Part shown: in pieces, positions 53,106 to 63,920 of the stretch
How positions within the stretch are numbered: the first letter of the stretch is position 1
Layout: each line of letters begins with the position of its first letter
From: Euphorbia lathyris
Lineage: Eukaryota > Streptophyta > Magnoliopsida > Malpighiales > Euphorbiaceae
Length of the DNA: 64,000 bases
Reading direction: 5' to 3'
NCBI RefSeq assembly: GCF_963576675.1
Contig: NC_088916.1
Location: forward strand, 87,189,501 to 87,253,500
The notes under the pieces: generated by a model
What the model was told of the DNA's origin: nothing
The model's database searches: none
The model's input: only the letters and a program-made list of their open reading frames with translations
Position numbers and translations under genes: made by a program

Positions 53106-56100
53106 GCAATTGTAAACTCCTTATTTAGGCTAGCTACTTTGCTGATTAACAAGATTATCGCATTGGAGCTGTGACAGTTACGTAAACTACTTTCTTAATG
53201 AATCTGAGGTCAAAGCCAGTGAGTAAGCCTACCCGCTAGGCCCTTGAGGAAGATCCAATATATATAATAATATATATATATAGATATGTCGGCGAAGCAT
53301 CTGTTGAGGGGTTGAAGCTTTGTGCCGTGTCCAACCAGGTGTACTCGTCCCGAAGAACAGCATAACCAGACCAAGCAATATAGCAGCTACCTTTAAGCGT
53401 ATCATGTCTACCGAATCATTAGGATGTACCTGTGGCGGGTCTGCTTCATTGAAGTATTCTCTCCTGTTGTGAAAGACAGCTCTATTCGCGTCTTGCTTGC
53501 CAGTCTCCAAGGGATTAAATATAAAGACTCACTACACTGTTCCAATAGCTTTGACTCCCTAACATTGATTTGACTCCCATCCCAGAACCGCAGTTACTAT
53601 ATATAATCAGATTCCATAACGTACATGTGTACTCTATCTGCAAAAGAAAGATCTTTTTGAAGCGGTTATTACCACAGCGGATGCTAAGACTGGACTTGCT
53701 CGCATCTCTCTCAAGAGTAAAAAGAAATCCCCTATTCGCTGCCCCCACGTGAAAGCTATAGAAGTACCATATTTTTCTTTAACTGCAACTGCGCAGAAAG
53801 AAAGGCTCCCCTTCGTGTTCGTGCCCCACGGTCTAATAGATGTGTCAAAGAGGGGATATTCCCCTAAGAGCGGAAATCCCCCACCCAAATGACTTGCAGT
53901 ATATTCGTCGCAAACATTATTTATTTGTCCAATTCTTCCATTCCCTCCTTCTATCAAAGAGCCAAACTATTCAATGAAGCGAATTCGATAGCACATTGTG
54001 AAATTCCTCTTTCCACTAGCAGCTTATTCTCAAACAGGAGATTCTATTCTGATTCAATTTCATTCACCGGCTATTCACTCACCATTTGGACATTTGTAAA
54101 CAACCTAGCAGCACCTTCTTATACTGCGAATTCTTCTTCAATGGTTACGCCGACAAGAGCTCTTTACGGTCTGACTTCTGTGGCATTTGTCCCCAGCTTT
54201 CAGTGAAGTTCCTAAATAAAAAATTCATATCTGATGTCCGGCATTTCGAGAGGCATATGAATAGTGAATATATCCCCCTTCCTAAAGACCCACGAAAAGG
54301 GGGTATTCTTGTCTTTCACTCTCATTACTTTTCTTGTGGGGAAGAGCTGCTTTTCAAACGTCACTCGTTCAAAAGCCACTTTAGTTGATGTGTCCCATGC
54401 TAAGTAGCTTCGACTTGCTCTTACGAGATATGCCTTGCCTGCATTAAGAGAAGAAGGTGGGCCTTGGTCTTCTTCAGAATATTCAGGTCCAAAGTTCTCA
54501 CTCCAAGTATTCCATTCGTTTTATCCCATACGAATCCAAGACAATTTTCAGCAGACTTAGTTAGTTAAGAGGACCATCTATTCAGGCTTGGCACACTAAG
54601 AGAGGATCCTCCACAGCTAAGGAATTCACTTGGCCTTGTTGGATCGATCAAGACAACTTCCCTCCCAACTAGCTCCCACACTCAAGCTTATTTATTTAGC
54701 TACAGGGCAACTAGTTTAAATACTTATTAAATAGAATAGGATCTTTCTTAGCCCACCGGTGTACGTGATTCACTAGTCTAGCCTTCTCTTCCCTCTGCTC
54801 TGGGGAATATGATTAAGCTCTTGCTCACTAGATTTGAAGGGAGAGACCCGGGAACACATGTGGTTCTTTTATTTGGCGATACTCGTGCAAGCTCAAAATA
54901 GATGTACTCTCGAGTCGCTAAACCCGGGGAATTGGACATAAAGAGCTCTTTCATTTTAAGAGAGCCTCTTTCCTTGTGTATCGGCAGGTACCAGTTCCTG
55001 AGAAGACAAGGGAGTCCCAAACGGTTTCTTACGCTAAGCTCAGTTATGTGAGTGCTGTAAGGGAGTAACGTGAGCTACGTCTTAATATTAAGAAGGTAGC
55101 GGTCTTGTTCCAAAGGAAGGCTCAAGAGCCGTGGATATCCTATAGTGAAAGTAAGGGCCCTTCTTTTTTTTTAGTAGAATGTCGCGTGAAGCTTTTTTTT
55201 TCATTCTGAATCTTGTCACTGACTCGAGGTTTTCGCCTAATGAATTCGTTTACATTTCCTTTCCGATTTCAAAACAATTGAAAAAATCTTCATATATATA
55301 TAGAAAACAAAGCAAACCACTTTTCTTTCCCCTGTAAAATTGAAAGAATAGCATTATATATATATATTATGGATATGGAAAAAAAATGCAATTCAACTGC
55401 CACATCAGTTAAACTCAACCATTGAATACTGAAAGAAAGCATAAATGATCTAGTTCATTATTGAATGTATTGTTTAAGAAAAAGTAGAAATATCATATAA
55501 GATTCGAAGGGCGATTTACTGTCGAGAAAAAAGAGATAGGCTAGACTAAGAGCTCCCAGGAAGCAGGAAGGACGCTTTCAGAGACCGTCGAAACGGATGG
55601 CACACCTCACCTCAAGCCAAATTGCTACAAATATGCGGGAGTGCATAAGAAAAGGTCTCGGGGGGGATCCCATGGCCAAGACAATCATGCGGCCAAAGAA
55701 GGTAAGACCCGCCGCTTGGATAGAAGATGGCTTTCGCCAAAGAAAAAGCCCAATCGAAAATAACTACCATATGATATGTATGCTAGCCTACGGCAGAGGC
55801 CAAACCAACCCAGGGAAGTTTTATATAAAGAACGAGAGAGCGATCGTGCTTCTTGCGAGGCTTCACCTACGCTTGAAATGGCCTAACGGAAACAGTCCTG
55901 AGTCGGTCAATCAAACATAGAGTTAGTAAGTCCAACAATCAGACGGGCTTAGCGAATGCTGCCTTCACTCATTCTTGGGCCTTCGGGCCCGTCAGGGACG
56001 ACTCCAGTCAAGCAATACAAAGAATGACATTGACCAGCCAGATATCACGTAGAAAAGACAGATCCGACCCCCTCGCGGGGAGCCTAGTCGAAGGAGTAGT

Positions 56101-56200
56101 TCGCAGAGCACTATGTACAGGCTGCAAAGGGCAGCGCCCCTTTTACAGGGAAAGTTTGATTGCGTGGAAAGGGATAGTGAGGGCTCAAATACTTACTAAG
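53106..56200. other. Mitochondrial-type non-coding DNA
   Basis: About 3.1 kb without a known gene. The minus-strand frame 53229-53510 contains a hydrophobic stretch (VAAILLGLVMLFFG) that could span a membrane, but it has no recognisable family. Overlapping frames at 53634-53957 (-) and 53889-54206 (+) are also unassigned. Composition shifts to strongly AT-rich near 56210, which I take as the edge of the block. Confidence 0.4.
55597..55920 (+). CDS. Hypothetical ORF, 107 codons
   Basis: Starts MAHLTSSQIATNMRECIRKG and ends at a TAG at 55918-55920. The product would be basic with no membrane segment. The surrounding sequence is conserved-looking mitochondrial-type DNA (GC-rich, few homopolymers), but I do not recognise a family. 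Expression is uncertain. Confidence 0.25.
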   Translation: MAHLTSSQIATNMRECIRKGLGGDPMAKTIMRPKKVRPAAWIEDGFRQRKSPIENNYHMICMLAYGRGQTNPGKFYIKNERAIVLLARLHLRLKWPNGNSPESVNQT

Positions 56201-56603
56201 AGTTAGTACTATGCCTCTAATGCCAGTTAAAGATGAACCTAGAAAGTCACACACATACAAGTTGTTTGTATCTAGCTTTTGTTAAATTGATTAATTAAAA
56301 GTGTTTTAATTAATTAATTGACACAATTGAATATGTCAATGGGATTGACAAAACATTCTAACACTGTTTGATATTCAATTGAAATGAGGAATAAATAATA
56401 ATTCTTGCTCAATTTAAATTGATGTCTTTTTCCGAATATAATAGTGAAGTGTTGACGGTTAGTATTAAGAGGTGTCTTAAATTAGCTCCTCTAAGTATGT
56501 ATTAAGGAATATAATAGTAATTAATTAAGTTGTTAATAAATTATTATTATATATAATAATAATAATATAATTAATTATTATATTAATTTATTATTATATT
56601 AAT

Positions 56604-56606
<3 letters not shown>

Positions 56607-56652
<46 letters not shown>
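56607..56652. repeat. (TA)n microsatellite
   Basis: A nearly uninterrupted TA run of about 46 bp. It is followed at 56655-56690 by an inverted pair CATGCAC...GTGCATG. Confidence 0.95.
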
Positions 56653-56658
<6 letters not shown>

Positions 56659-56687
56659 GCACCACGACACTTGTCCTAGTGCATGCT

Positions 56688-56716
56688 TTGTTTCAATCGT
56701 AAAGGATTGAGACAAA
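56688..56716. repeat. Inverted repeat between two TA runs
   Basis: CTTTGTTTCAATC pairs with GATTGAGACAAAG across a GTAAAG loop with one mismatch. Together with the CATGCAC/GTGCATG pair just upstream it makes two consecutive hairpins between the TA arrays. Confidence 0.7.

Positions 56717-56717
<1 letters not shown>

Positions 56718-56752
<35 letters not shown>
56718..56752. repeat. (TA)n microsatellite, second array
   Basis: About 35 bp of alternating TA, directly after the inverted repeat. Confidence 0.95.
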
Positions 56753-56757
<5 letters not shown>

Positions 56758-57099
56758 CTACGGAATAATAATAGCGATATACGATTTTTGCGGTTCAGAA
56801 AAATCGGATCCGAAATCAGTTTTCGATTTTGAGCAAGATTAATCAGTTTCTTCAAGGCTTGATCTAATCGACTTAGTGGACTGACTAGAGGCTTCACCAC
56901 TAGAGAAGCTTTAATACCGGATTGGAATCTACAAGAGGTATTTTTCCAATCTCGTAGTATAAATATCAATTTGATTATTGAAGAACTTAATGATCTTAGT
57001 TAAGGATTTGATGTCAGACATCAGATGCTTGACTGTTTATCAGAGTGATTGGATCACACTGATTGTTTGTTTAGGGAAATTTTTTGAAATTCGTTTCTT

Positions 57100-59274
57100 A
57101 AATACCAAGATACTTCCACTTCAAATCCTTCAGAGTCTAGTAGAAAATGGTTTTGAAGAACCAGTCTCTGAGACTGTGTTGACAAACGCACAACAGCTGC
57201 AACTAAAGAATGCTAGAACCAAAGACCATAAGGTGAAGCACTATCTTTTCCGAGCCATTGATAGAGCAATTTTCGAACAGATCTTGGATAGACGCAATTC
57301 AAAGATCGTTTGGGAGTCCCTGAAGAGAAAGTTTGGAGGAAATGAACGAGTGAAGAGATCAATTCTTAACTCTTTAAAGAGAGATTTTGAAATTATGCAA
57401 ATGAAGAAGGAGAAACTATCATAGATTACTTTGCCAGGGTCATGACAGTAGCCAAAAAAATGCGCATCAATGGAGGAAATATGCAAGACTCGGACGTAGT
57501 ACAAAAGATTCTTCGCACATTAACAAATCAGTTTACCTATGTGGTGATTTCCATTGAAGAATCCAAAGACACCGAATCCATGTCTGTGGATGAGCTTCAA
57601 AGTTGTCTGGTGATACATGAACAGAAGTTTAAAAAGAAGATGGTGGAGAAGAGCAACAACGACATTGATCAAGCTTTCAAAGTAGAAAGCAATTGAGGCC
57701 GAGACAGAGGCAGAGGAACTTACAAAGGTCGAGGACGTGGAAGAGGAAGACAATCATTCTCAAAAGCCACTGTACAATGTTTCAAATGTCATAATTTGGG
57801 GCATTTTCAATATGAATGTCCTTAATGGGACAAGGAGGCTAACTATGCTGAGTTCGAGGAGTTAGTTTTGATGTTATATGTGAAAGAAAATGAAGCCAAA
57901 AGGAACCATGCTTGGTTCGTAGACTCTGGCTGTTCAAATCATATGTGTGGAGATAGAGGTATGTTTTCAAACATGGTTGATGGGATACAACATTCTGTTA
58001 GATGTGGAAATAATTCTAAAATGCCAGTAGCTATAAAAGGTAGTGTCCATCTAGTATTCAATGGCACTAAATTTACTGTAAAAGATGTTTATTATGTCCC
58101 TGATTTGAAAAACAACTTATTAAGTGTGGGTCAGTTGCAAGAGAGAGGACTTTCTATCTTGATTAAAAATGGCATCTGCAACAATTATCATCCTCACAAG
58201 GGCTTAATTACTCACACGAATATGAGTACCAATCGAATGTTCGTGCTGTTTCATCAACCTACAGATGTTTCAAGTTCTAATGTTGGTGAATGCTTACATA
58301 CGACATCTGATCTCACTCATCTCTGCCACCAGCGATATGGGCATTTAAATCACAAAGGTTTAAAAACTCTACAGAGCAAAAACATGGTGAAAGGATTGCC
58401 TCAATTGGAGACGTCAAGCATAATATGTGTGGACTGTTTCATTGGCAAGCAACATCGAAATCCAATCCCAAAGAAAAGTAAATGGTGTGCAAAAAAAATC
58501 CTAGAGCTCGTACATGCAGACATATGCGGTCTCATAGAGCCTATATCCAATAGTGGAAAAAGGTACCTTCTCTATTTCATTGATGACTTCAGTCGTAAAG
58601 CTTGGCCCTATTTGCTTAATGAAAAATCAAAAGCTCTCCAATGTTTCAAAATTTGGAAGAAAGTGGTGGAAAAAGAAACAGAAGAATTCATAAAATGTTT
58701 GAGAACAGATCGAGGGGGAGAGTTCACTTCCCTAAACTTCAAGAATTTCTGTGAAAAAGGAATCAAAAGACAACTCACCACAACATACACCCCTCATCAA
58801 AACGGAGTAGCAGAGCGCAAAATCACGGCTAAAAAGGTTCCCAAACCTTTTTGGACTGAAGCTGTCACCTGGACTTTCTATGTATTGAATAGATGTCCTA
58901 CTATGGTTGTTAAGAATGTTACACCACAAGAAGCCTGGAGTGGAGTTAAGCCCTCGGTGCATCATTTCAGAGTTTGGGGATGTGTTGCACATGTTCTCAT
59001 CCCGGAGGTAAAGCGAAGTAAACTCGATAATAAAAGCTTTCCATGTATTCTATTAGGTGTGAGTGATGAGTCGAAAGGATATCGTTTATTTGATCCTAAG
59101 ACTAAAAGAATTGTTGTCATTAAAGACGTGATCCTTGAGGAAGAAAAAGGTTAGGATTGCGGGGAATTTTTTGAAGAGCAAATAGAGGCAACCTTGGTGT
59201 GGGGAGATGATGATCTTCGTGACGATGATGAGTATAGAAGAAAAGATGATAATGAGAGCAACGGAGCTGAAATA
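57100..59274 (+). pseudogene. Truncated Ty1/copia polyprotein: gag, protease, integrase
   Basis: Order of parts: the gag domain (UBN2-type) runs from about 57110 (LQSLVENGFEEPVSETVLT) to 57690. A CCHC zinc knuckle CFKCHNLGHFQYEC is at about 57778-57820. The aspartic protease active site WFVDSGCSNHMCG is at about 57910. The GAG-pre-integrase segment (CHQRYGHLNHKGL) is near 58325. The integrase core has the acidic residues in HADICG, RTDRGGEFTS and HQNGVAERK. Defects: a frameshift near 57417, a stop near 57693, a stop near 57823, a small deletion after ERK where a helix is missing, and a stop near 59152. An acidic linker follows, and the frame is then interrupted by other DNA at 59275. RT and RNase H are absent, so the element is dead. 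Confidence 0.9.
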
Positions 59275-59640
59275 CACTACAAGAAATTCATTCTATAACG
59301 ACCAAATTTAACGAAGGTACCTCTGATACTCTCGTTAAAAATGCTTTTCTACGTGGGTAAAAAATTACTCTCGTTTAAAATTACATTATTAACGACTGTA
59401 AATTGAAGTTGTTGTTATTAACATATATTACTGTCGTCATTGATATTATCATTTATTAACTAGAAAAAAGACGGTCATTATTTATTAATACTACCTTCAC
59501 AGTAAATCTTCAGAAATTTGGCGCTAAAATCTTACTAAATTTTTGTAAAAAAAAAATTCCACTCTAAGTAGGAAATCCTATTTTTACGTAAATTAAATAG
59601 ATATAGCACCCAAATTAATATAGTGGGGTCATTGAAAACA
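59275..59640 (+). mobile_element. Probable left end of a CACTA-type DNA transposon
   Basis: CACTACAAGAAATTC at 59275 matches the terminal inverted repeat typical of plant CACTA (En/Spm) elements. The next 300 bp carry subterminal-repeat-like motifs in both orientations: TAACGAC, CTCGTTAAAA, TCTCGTTTAAAA, ACTGTCGTCATT and GACGGTCATT. It starts inside the acidic linker of the copia polyprotein, so it inserted after the copia element. The matching terminus (TTCTTGTAGTG) was not found to the right within the window. The inner limit given is where the subterminal motifs fade. Confidence 0.6.
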
Positions 59641-61266
59641 AAACAAACTCTGGAGCAAATCCCTAAATATTGGAGATAATGATATTTTGAGAAGACGATT
59701 TCCCCCAAAACCTCACGATGTTAACCTGGCCATGCTCAACATCTCCACGCCTCCACCGTTTCGTAATCGCATTTACATTCTGTATCAGTCTAGATACTTT
59801 CACAAGCATAATCCCCAAACCCCACGTTATGCATCATTGTCTCCCACACCATCTCCACACCTCCATTCATTCCATTTTTTTTCTCTATATTCGGTATAGA
59901 TAAGTTCAGAAAACTTTCATGAGCACCAAAAAGTTGAAGTGTTGAAGCTGTTCCGTAACTCAACGTCTACAAACAGTGAAAAGATAAAGTTGAAGCTGTA
60001 GCATAACTCAGGTATGTTTGTTCAATGTTCCAATTTATGAAAATTAAAAGTCAAATGGTGGAATTCATCTTAACATAAGTTGATTTTTTAGTGGAATTGT
60101 TAAATTTTCAGTGTTGTATAATTTGATTGTGCTTTTTTTGTTGTTTAGAAATTTTGTTCCCAAATTGGTAAGACTGGTTTTATTTATTTTAGAGAAATTG
60201 CTGTCAGTTTTTATTTGCTTAAACTCTGAACTTAGAAACCCATAAAGTAGATTGATAAGGTTAAGCTTTTTAGGGCTAGTACGAATTAAGATTAGAGAGA
60301 TGAGGGATGTGGTGAACATGAGGGTACAGAGTTAATTGAGTGCAAAAACAAAAAAAAAAAAACTTATAAATATAAAGAATTAAAAAATTATACAAATTCA
60401 TTTTCTATGTGTTTGGGGTTCAAATGAGGATACAGTGTCAAGTCCATATTGATAGAAGCAAGGAAAAGGATACAACCATAATGGACAACACGACCAACTT
60501 ACCCGAATATGTTCCTAGTGCATTGTTTTCCTGAATTTACTGTGTCTATGAATATGTTAAATTTTGCAATTAAAAAGCCAACTCATAGGTCCAAATGTCC
60601 TTTTATCACTTGTCATGGATTATTGATTCATTAGGTAATTCTGTTTTGCAGAAGTATCATTTTGATTACTGTAACTGTTATTTCTTCAATTTTCAATAAA
60701 ATCCTTCATTTTCTGTTAATATTACAAGGCAATATATAGGTATTATACGAAAGTGTAGAGCAGCACTTTTCATCAATGTATTTTCATGTCACTGATTCAA
60801 TTTATTTATTCAGTTTATCAGTTCAGACATTATAAAACATGCCTAAAATGTATAACTAAGTGTGTGCAACTTTCTACTTCACCCTGGCCAGCTAAAGGCC
60901 ATCTATTATTTGGAGTCCTTCCCCTACCTTTTTTCTAGAAAAACTCTAAACCTTCAGCTCAAGTGGTAACCTTTGCACCACATTAAAACCTTAAGGTAGA
61001 ATGATAGTAAATGGTGATATAAAATGCCTATCCTGTAACAGATATAGAAACAACATCAAATGGATAAGTAGTTTAACAAAAAATTTGAAGATACATTAAA
61101 TAATAATCAAAACAGAAAAAGGTACAGAGAATGATAGTAAATGGTTTTACCAACAATATTTAAGAGTGCTGTTTGTAATTAAATCAACCAAAAAAGTAGT
61201 TTTCATATTAACTTGACATGTGCCAACTATCTTATGTCAATATTTCACAAAATATAAGAAACTAAG
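59641..61266. other. AT-rich DNA, possibly interior of the CACTA-type element
   Basis: No coding sequence supported. The region 59680-59900 is C-rich on the plus strand with short open frames and no known motif. The remainder is AT-rich. If the CACTA element is long, this is its interior; if the element is only an end fragment, it is ordinary intergenic DNA. Confidence 0.35.
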
Positions 61267-61562
61267 CAGGGCCGTCTTAAACTTTTTGGGGCCCCTGTGC
61301 TAAATTTTTCTTAAACCCTTACTAATTAATAGAATTTTGTATTAAGGTTGTAAATTTTGAATGGTTGAATATCTAAATCACATACGTACTCAATGTAATG
61401 AAAAAGTGTAAATAAATCTTATTACATTATATTATTATTTTATTATTTTAAGCTAATATCTATATTCGACTAAGCACATCTTAAATTTTGGGGCCCTTAT
61501 AATTTTGAGGCCCTGTGGGTTAGCACTCCTTGCACGCCCTCATCTACTCCTCTGAAACTAAG
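61259..61562. mobile_element. Non-autonomous hAT-like element with 8-bp target duplication
   Basis: The element spans 61267-61554, starts CAGGGCCGTC and ends CTACTCCTCTG, so both ends read CAG inward. It is flanked by an exact 8-bp direct repeat AAACTAAG (61259-61266 and 61555-61562). An 8-bp duplication with CAG...CTG ends is the hallmark of hAT elements. Internally it repeats GGGGCCC-type motifs near both ends (GGGGCCCCTGTGC and GGGGCCCTTATAA) and has no ORF, so it depends on a transposase made elsewhere. The terminal repeats are imperfect. Confidence 0.75.
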
Positions 61563-61752
61563 AATTGTATATAATGTAATTATCATTCATTTGTTGGGGT
61601 CTCACTTTTAAGCATAGATGAAAATGACACTGCATTTACTCTTATGGTACTGATTACACTATTTAGGATCTTAGAATTAGAAAGAAAGAAAGTCTCTTCT
61701 TATTAATCCTATTAGTTCATGGACCCAAATTAGAATATATATTATTTGGCCA

Positions 61753-62086
61753 GGATAAGGTACCAAAACAGATTTATGGTTATCAATTTTAGGCGCCACG
61801 TACAAAATAGCATCAATATAGGCTTGAAGTTTAAAAGAGTAACAATTTAGACCTCGGATAATGGATTGGACACGTCATTCCTATTACTCCATTAAGTTCT
61901 GACTTCTCCCTCCACGTAGAATTGATAGAACTTAACGGAGTAATATCAATGACATGTCTCATTCCGTTATCGAGGCCTAAATTGATATTTTTTTAAAATG
62001 TTAAGTTTATATTGGTGCTATTTTGTACGTGGAGCCTAAATTGATACTTCTCCAAAAACCATAAATCTGTTTTAATACCTTACCCC
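61753..62086. mobile_element. Foldback-type MITE, two inverted arms of about 160 bp
   Basis: The left arm from 61753 (GGATAAGGTACCAAAACAGA) is the reverse complement, with scattered mismatches and small indels, of the right arm ending at 62086 (TAATACCTTACCCC). Shared blocks include CAGATTTATGGTT, CCACGTACAAAATAGCA and ACTCC(A/G)TTAAGTTC near the centre, so the arms meet with almost no spacer. No ORF. A target duplication was not resolved. It would form a long RNA hairpin if transcribed and could be a small-RNA source. Confidence 0.8.
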
Positions 62087-62261
62087 TATTATATTTTATG
62101 GCTTCTATATAAGTTATAGCCTATGTAAAATGTCATTTCTATTGATAGGATTTTCACTTCTTTAGAATGTAGTAATGCTATAGGACTTTTCCTAATCAAA
62201 ATTACTAAGAATTAATGTGTTCGGAATAATTTATTCAAATAATTTATAGTGAAAACAAAGA

Positions 62262-62932
62262 TTGAAAGTAATGTTGTCAGAATTGGACCGGAATTGGATT
62301 GCTTTCCTGTTTGGGTTAGTATGGGTTTTTCAATTTGCAACAACCCATCTGAAACTGGTGTCAACATGGGAACCGGATTCACCCTGTTTTTTTAATTATT
62401 AAAAAAAAAATTGAAAAGTCATTAGAAAACTCTCAACAACCGTGCTTCTTCTTCGATTTTCTTCTGTTCTTAGTCTTCTGCTTTGCTCTCTCAGTCTCGG
62501 CTACTTCCCTTTTGCGTGTTCTCTCTCTTGATTCTTCTCCGCAAGCTATTGTCTAATTTTGCTATGAACTAATTGATTAATTAACTAAATTAACTAGTTG
62601 CTGCATGTGCTAAGTTATTTGCTGACTTTATTGAAAAAATAAAAGCTTGGATGAGGTGAACTTAGGAAGAGTTAAAGAAGAAAATCATTTAAGGTTAAAA
62701 CCTTATGAGCTGAACTATCTTGATGCAACATCAGAGAATGAGTTTTGTCTTTGCTAAGTTTTTGGATTATAATAAGTTATTATATATAAATATATGTTAT
62801 ATTATTTATTTAATTATTATTACGTCATCCAGTCCGACCAATCCGAGTCAATTGGTTGAACCAAATGATCCATAACCCAATTATAAATCTAGTTTAATAT
62901 CCAGTCAGGTTCTGAAAACATTGTTTGAAAGT
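62262..62932. mobile_element. Non-autonomous DNA element (MULE- or hAT-like) with target duplication
   Basis: The body spans 62270-62924. The left end AATGTTGTCAGAA pairs with the reverse complement of the right end TTCTGAAAACATT (one mismatch). A direct repeat TTGAAAGT flanks both sides (62262-62269 and 62925-62932). Near each end are related GGACCGGAATTGG and CCGACCAATCCGAGTC stretches in inverted order. The centre (62440-62570) is pyrimidine-rich with CTTCTTCTTCG, resembling a plant 5' UTR, so a captured gene piece is possible. No ORF. Confidence 0.6.
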
Positions 62933-63795
62933 TATGCAGAACCCAAATCTAATCACCTGTTATGTGCTATGTTAGCTGATATCATAAAAAATCCAATCCA
63001 CATTAATCCAAACATACAACTTCTTATTCTTACCTTAAAGTAGTAGTAGATCTACAAAGTCAACAGCTCAAAACATCCTTAAAAACCTACAAACTAATAT
63101 CCTTAAACCTGGCCATACTAATCATAAAAATACAAACCTCAAGGAGGAATTAAGAATCTAGAAAAATAACTTGTGTATTGCATTAGCTAATTAAATGTGT
63201 AATTAATTACAAAATCCAATTTGATTAATATAAGATAGGGGATAAATTTCCCTAATTGTAATCCAACTTGTTAATTAGGATCTGCATGATCGAGTTCTAG
63301 AATAAGTCTAGAATAAGAACCGAAATAAGCATAAATCTAATCTGTATGATCTGACCTCCAAAGTAAAGTTTGGAGTGACAAAACACCTATTATGAATCTC
63401 TGAACTAGATTGAGTCTTTGATCCCTCCCCAGAAATGAGACTTGTCAAAATTTGAACTTTTCATCTTAAATTTTGTACCTTTGATTGAATTATAGAGCAA
63501 AGCATCTGTATTTGAGGTTTTAAAGTTAAGAGTTGTAGCAACAATAATATGTACACGAAACCAACACCCCAAATTATTAAATTGGAGAGGAACATCTACT
63601 TAAATTTGTGAAGTAGTTAAAGAATAACCAGAGAATGAAATGAAGATAGAGAAAATTAAGAATTCCGCAATGAAAATGATACAAGAAAGTTCACAACTTT
63701 TACATCAATCTAAATAATACAAAGAAGTGAAAATGTATCACTTGCGACAAATACTAGCAGTAGGCAGTAGGCATTGTAAGGTGTAATAGGACCAT
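62933..63795. other. AT-rich non-coding DNA, possibly intron or 3' flank
   Basis: No coding sequence or transposon ends recognised. It precedes, on the plus strand, two copies of a short coding-like segment read on the minus strand, so part of it could be 3' flank of that gene. Confidence 0.35.
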
Positions 63796-63796
63796 A

Positions 63797-63872
63797 CTTC
63801 TTCTTTGCTTTTGGTGTCCCTCTCATCGGCTAATTTTCAGCCATCACAACTTCCCCAAATGAAAATGTAGTA
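63797..63872 (-). pseudogene. Degraded copy of a C-terminal exon-like segment
   Basis: Read on the minus strand: FSFGEVVMAEN, stop, PMRGTPKAKKKYGP. It is a direct duplicate of 63921-64000 with an in-frame TAG, so it is a dead copy. Beyond it, in a shifted frame, PTASICRK followed by a stop may preserve the original C-terminus. I do not recognise the parent protein. Confidence 0.45.
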
Positions 63873-63920
63873 ACAGCAACATCAGTTGCTACAAACACCA
63901 AACCTCTCCATCCATTAACA

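Larger units (their letters stand above)
56207..56977 (+). repeat. AT-rich LTR and leader region of a copia element
   Basis: Very AT-rich sequence upstream of a copia gag, with two long TA runs. It is placed where the 5' LTR and leader should be. The exact LTR ends and the usual methionine primer-binding site (TGGTATCAGAGC) were not found, so the boundary with the mitochondrial-type block is approximate. A plausible composition break lies at about 56207. Confidence 0.4.

Noticed and set aside
53229..53510. 93-codon minus-strand frame with a hydrophobic stretch
   Set aside because: One possible membrane segment is not enough. The C-terminal part is translation of a TA-rich microsatellite, so it is left as unassigned DNA.
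58608..58992. Minus-strand frames over the copia integrase
   Set aside because: They are shadows of the plus-strand copia polyprotein.
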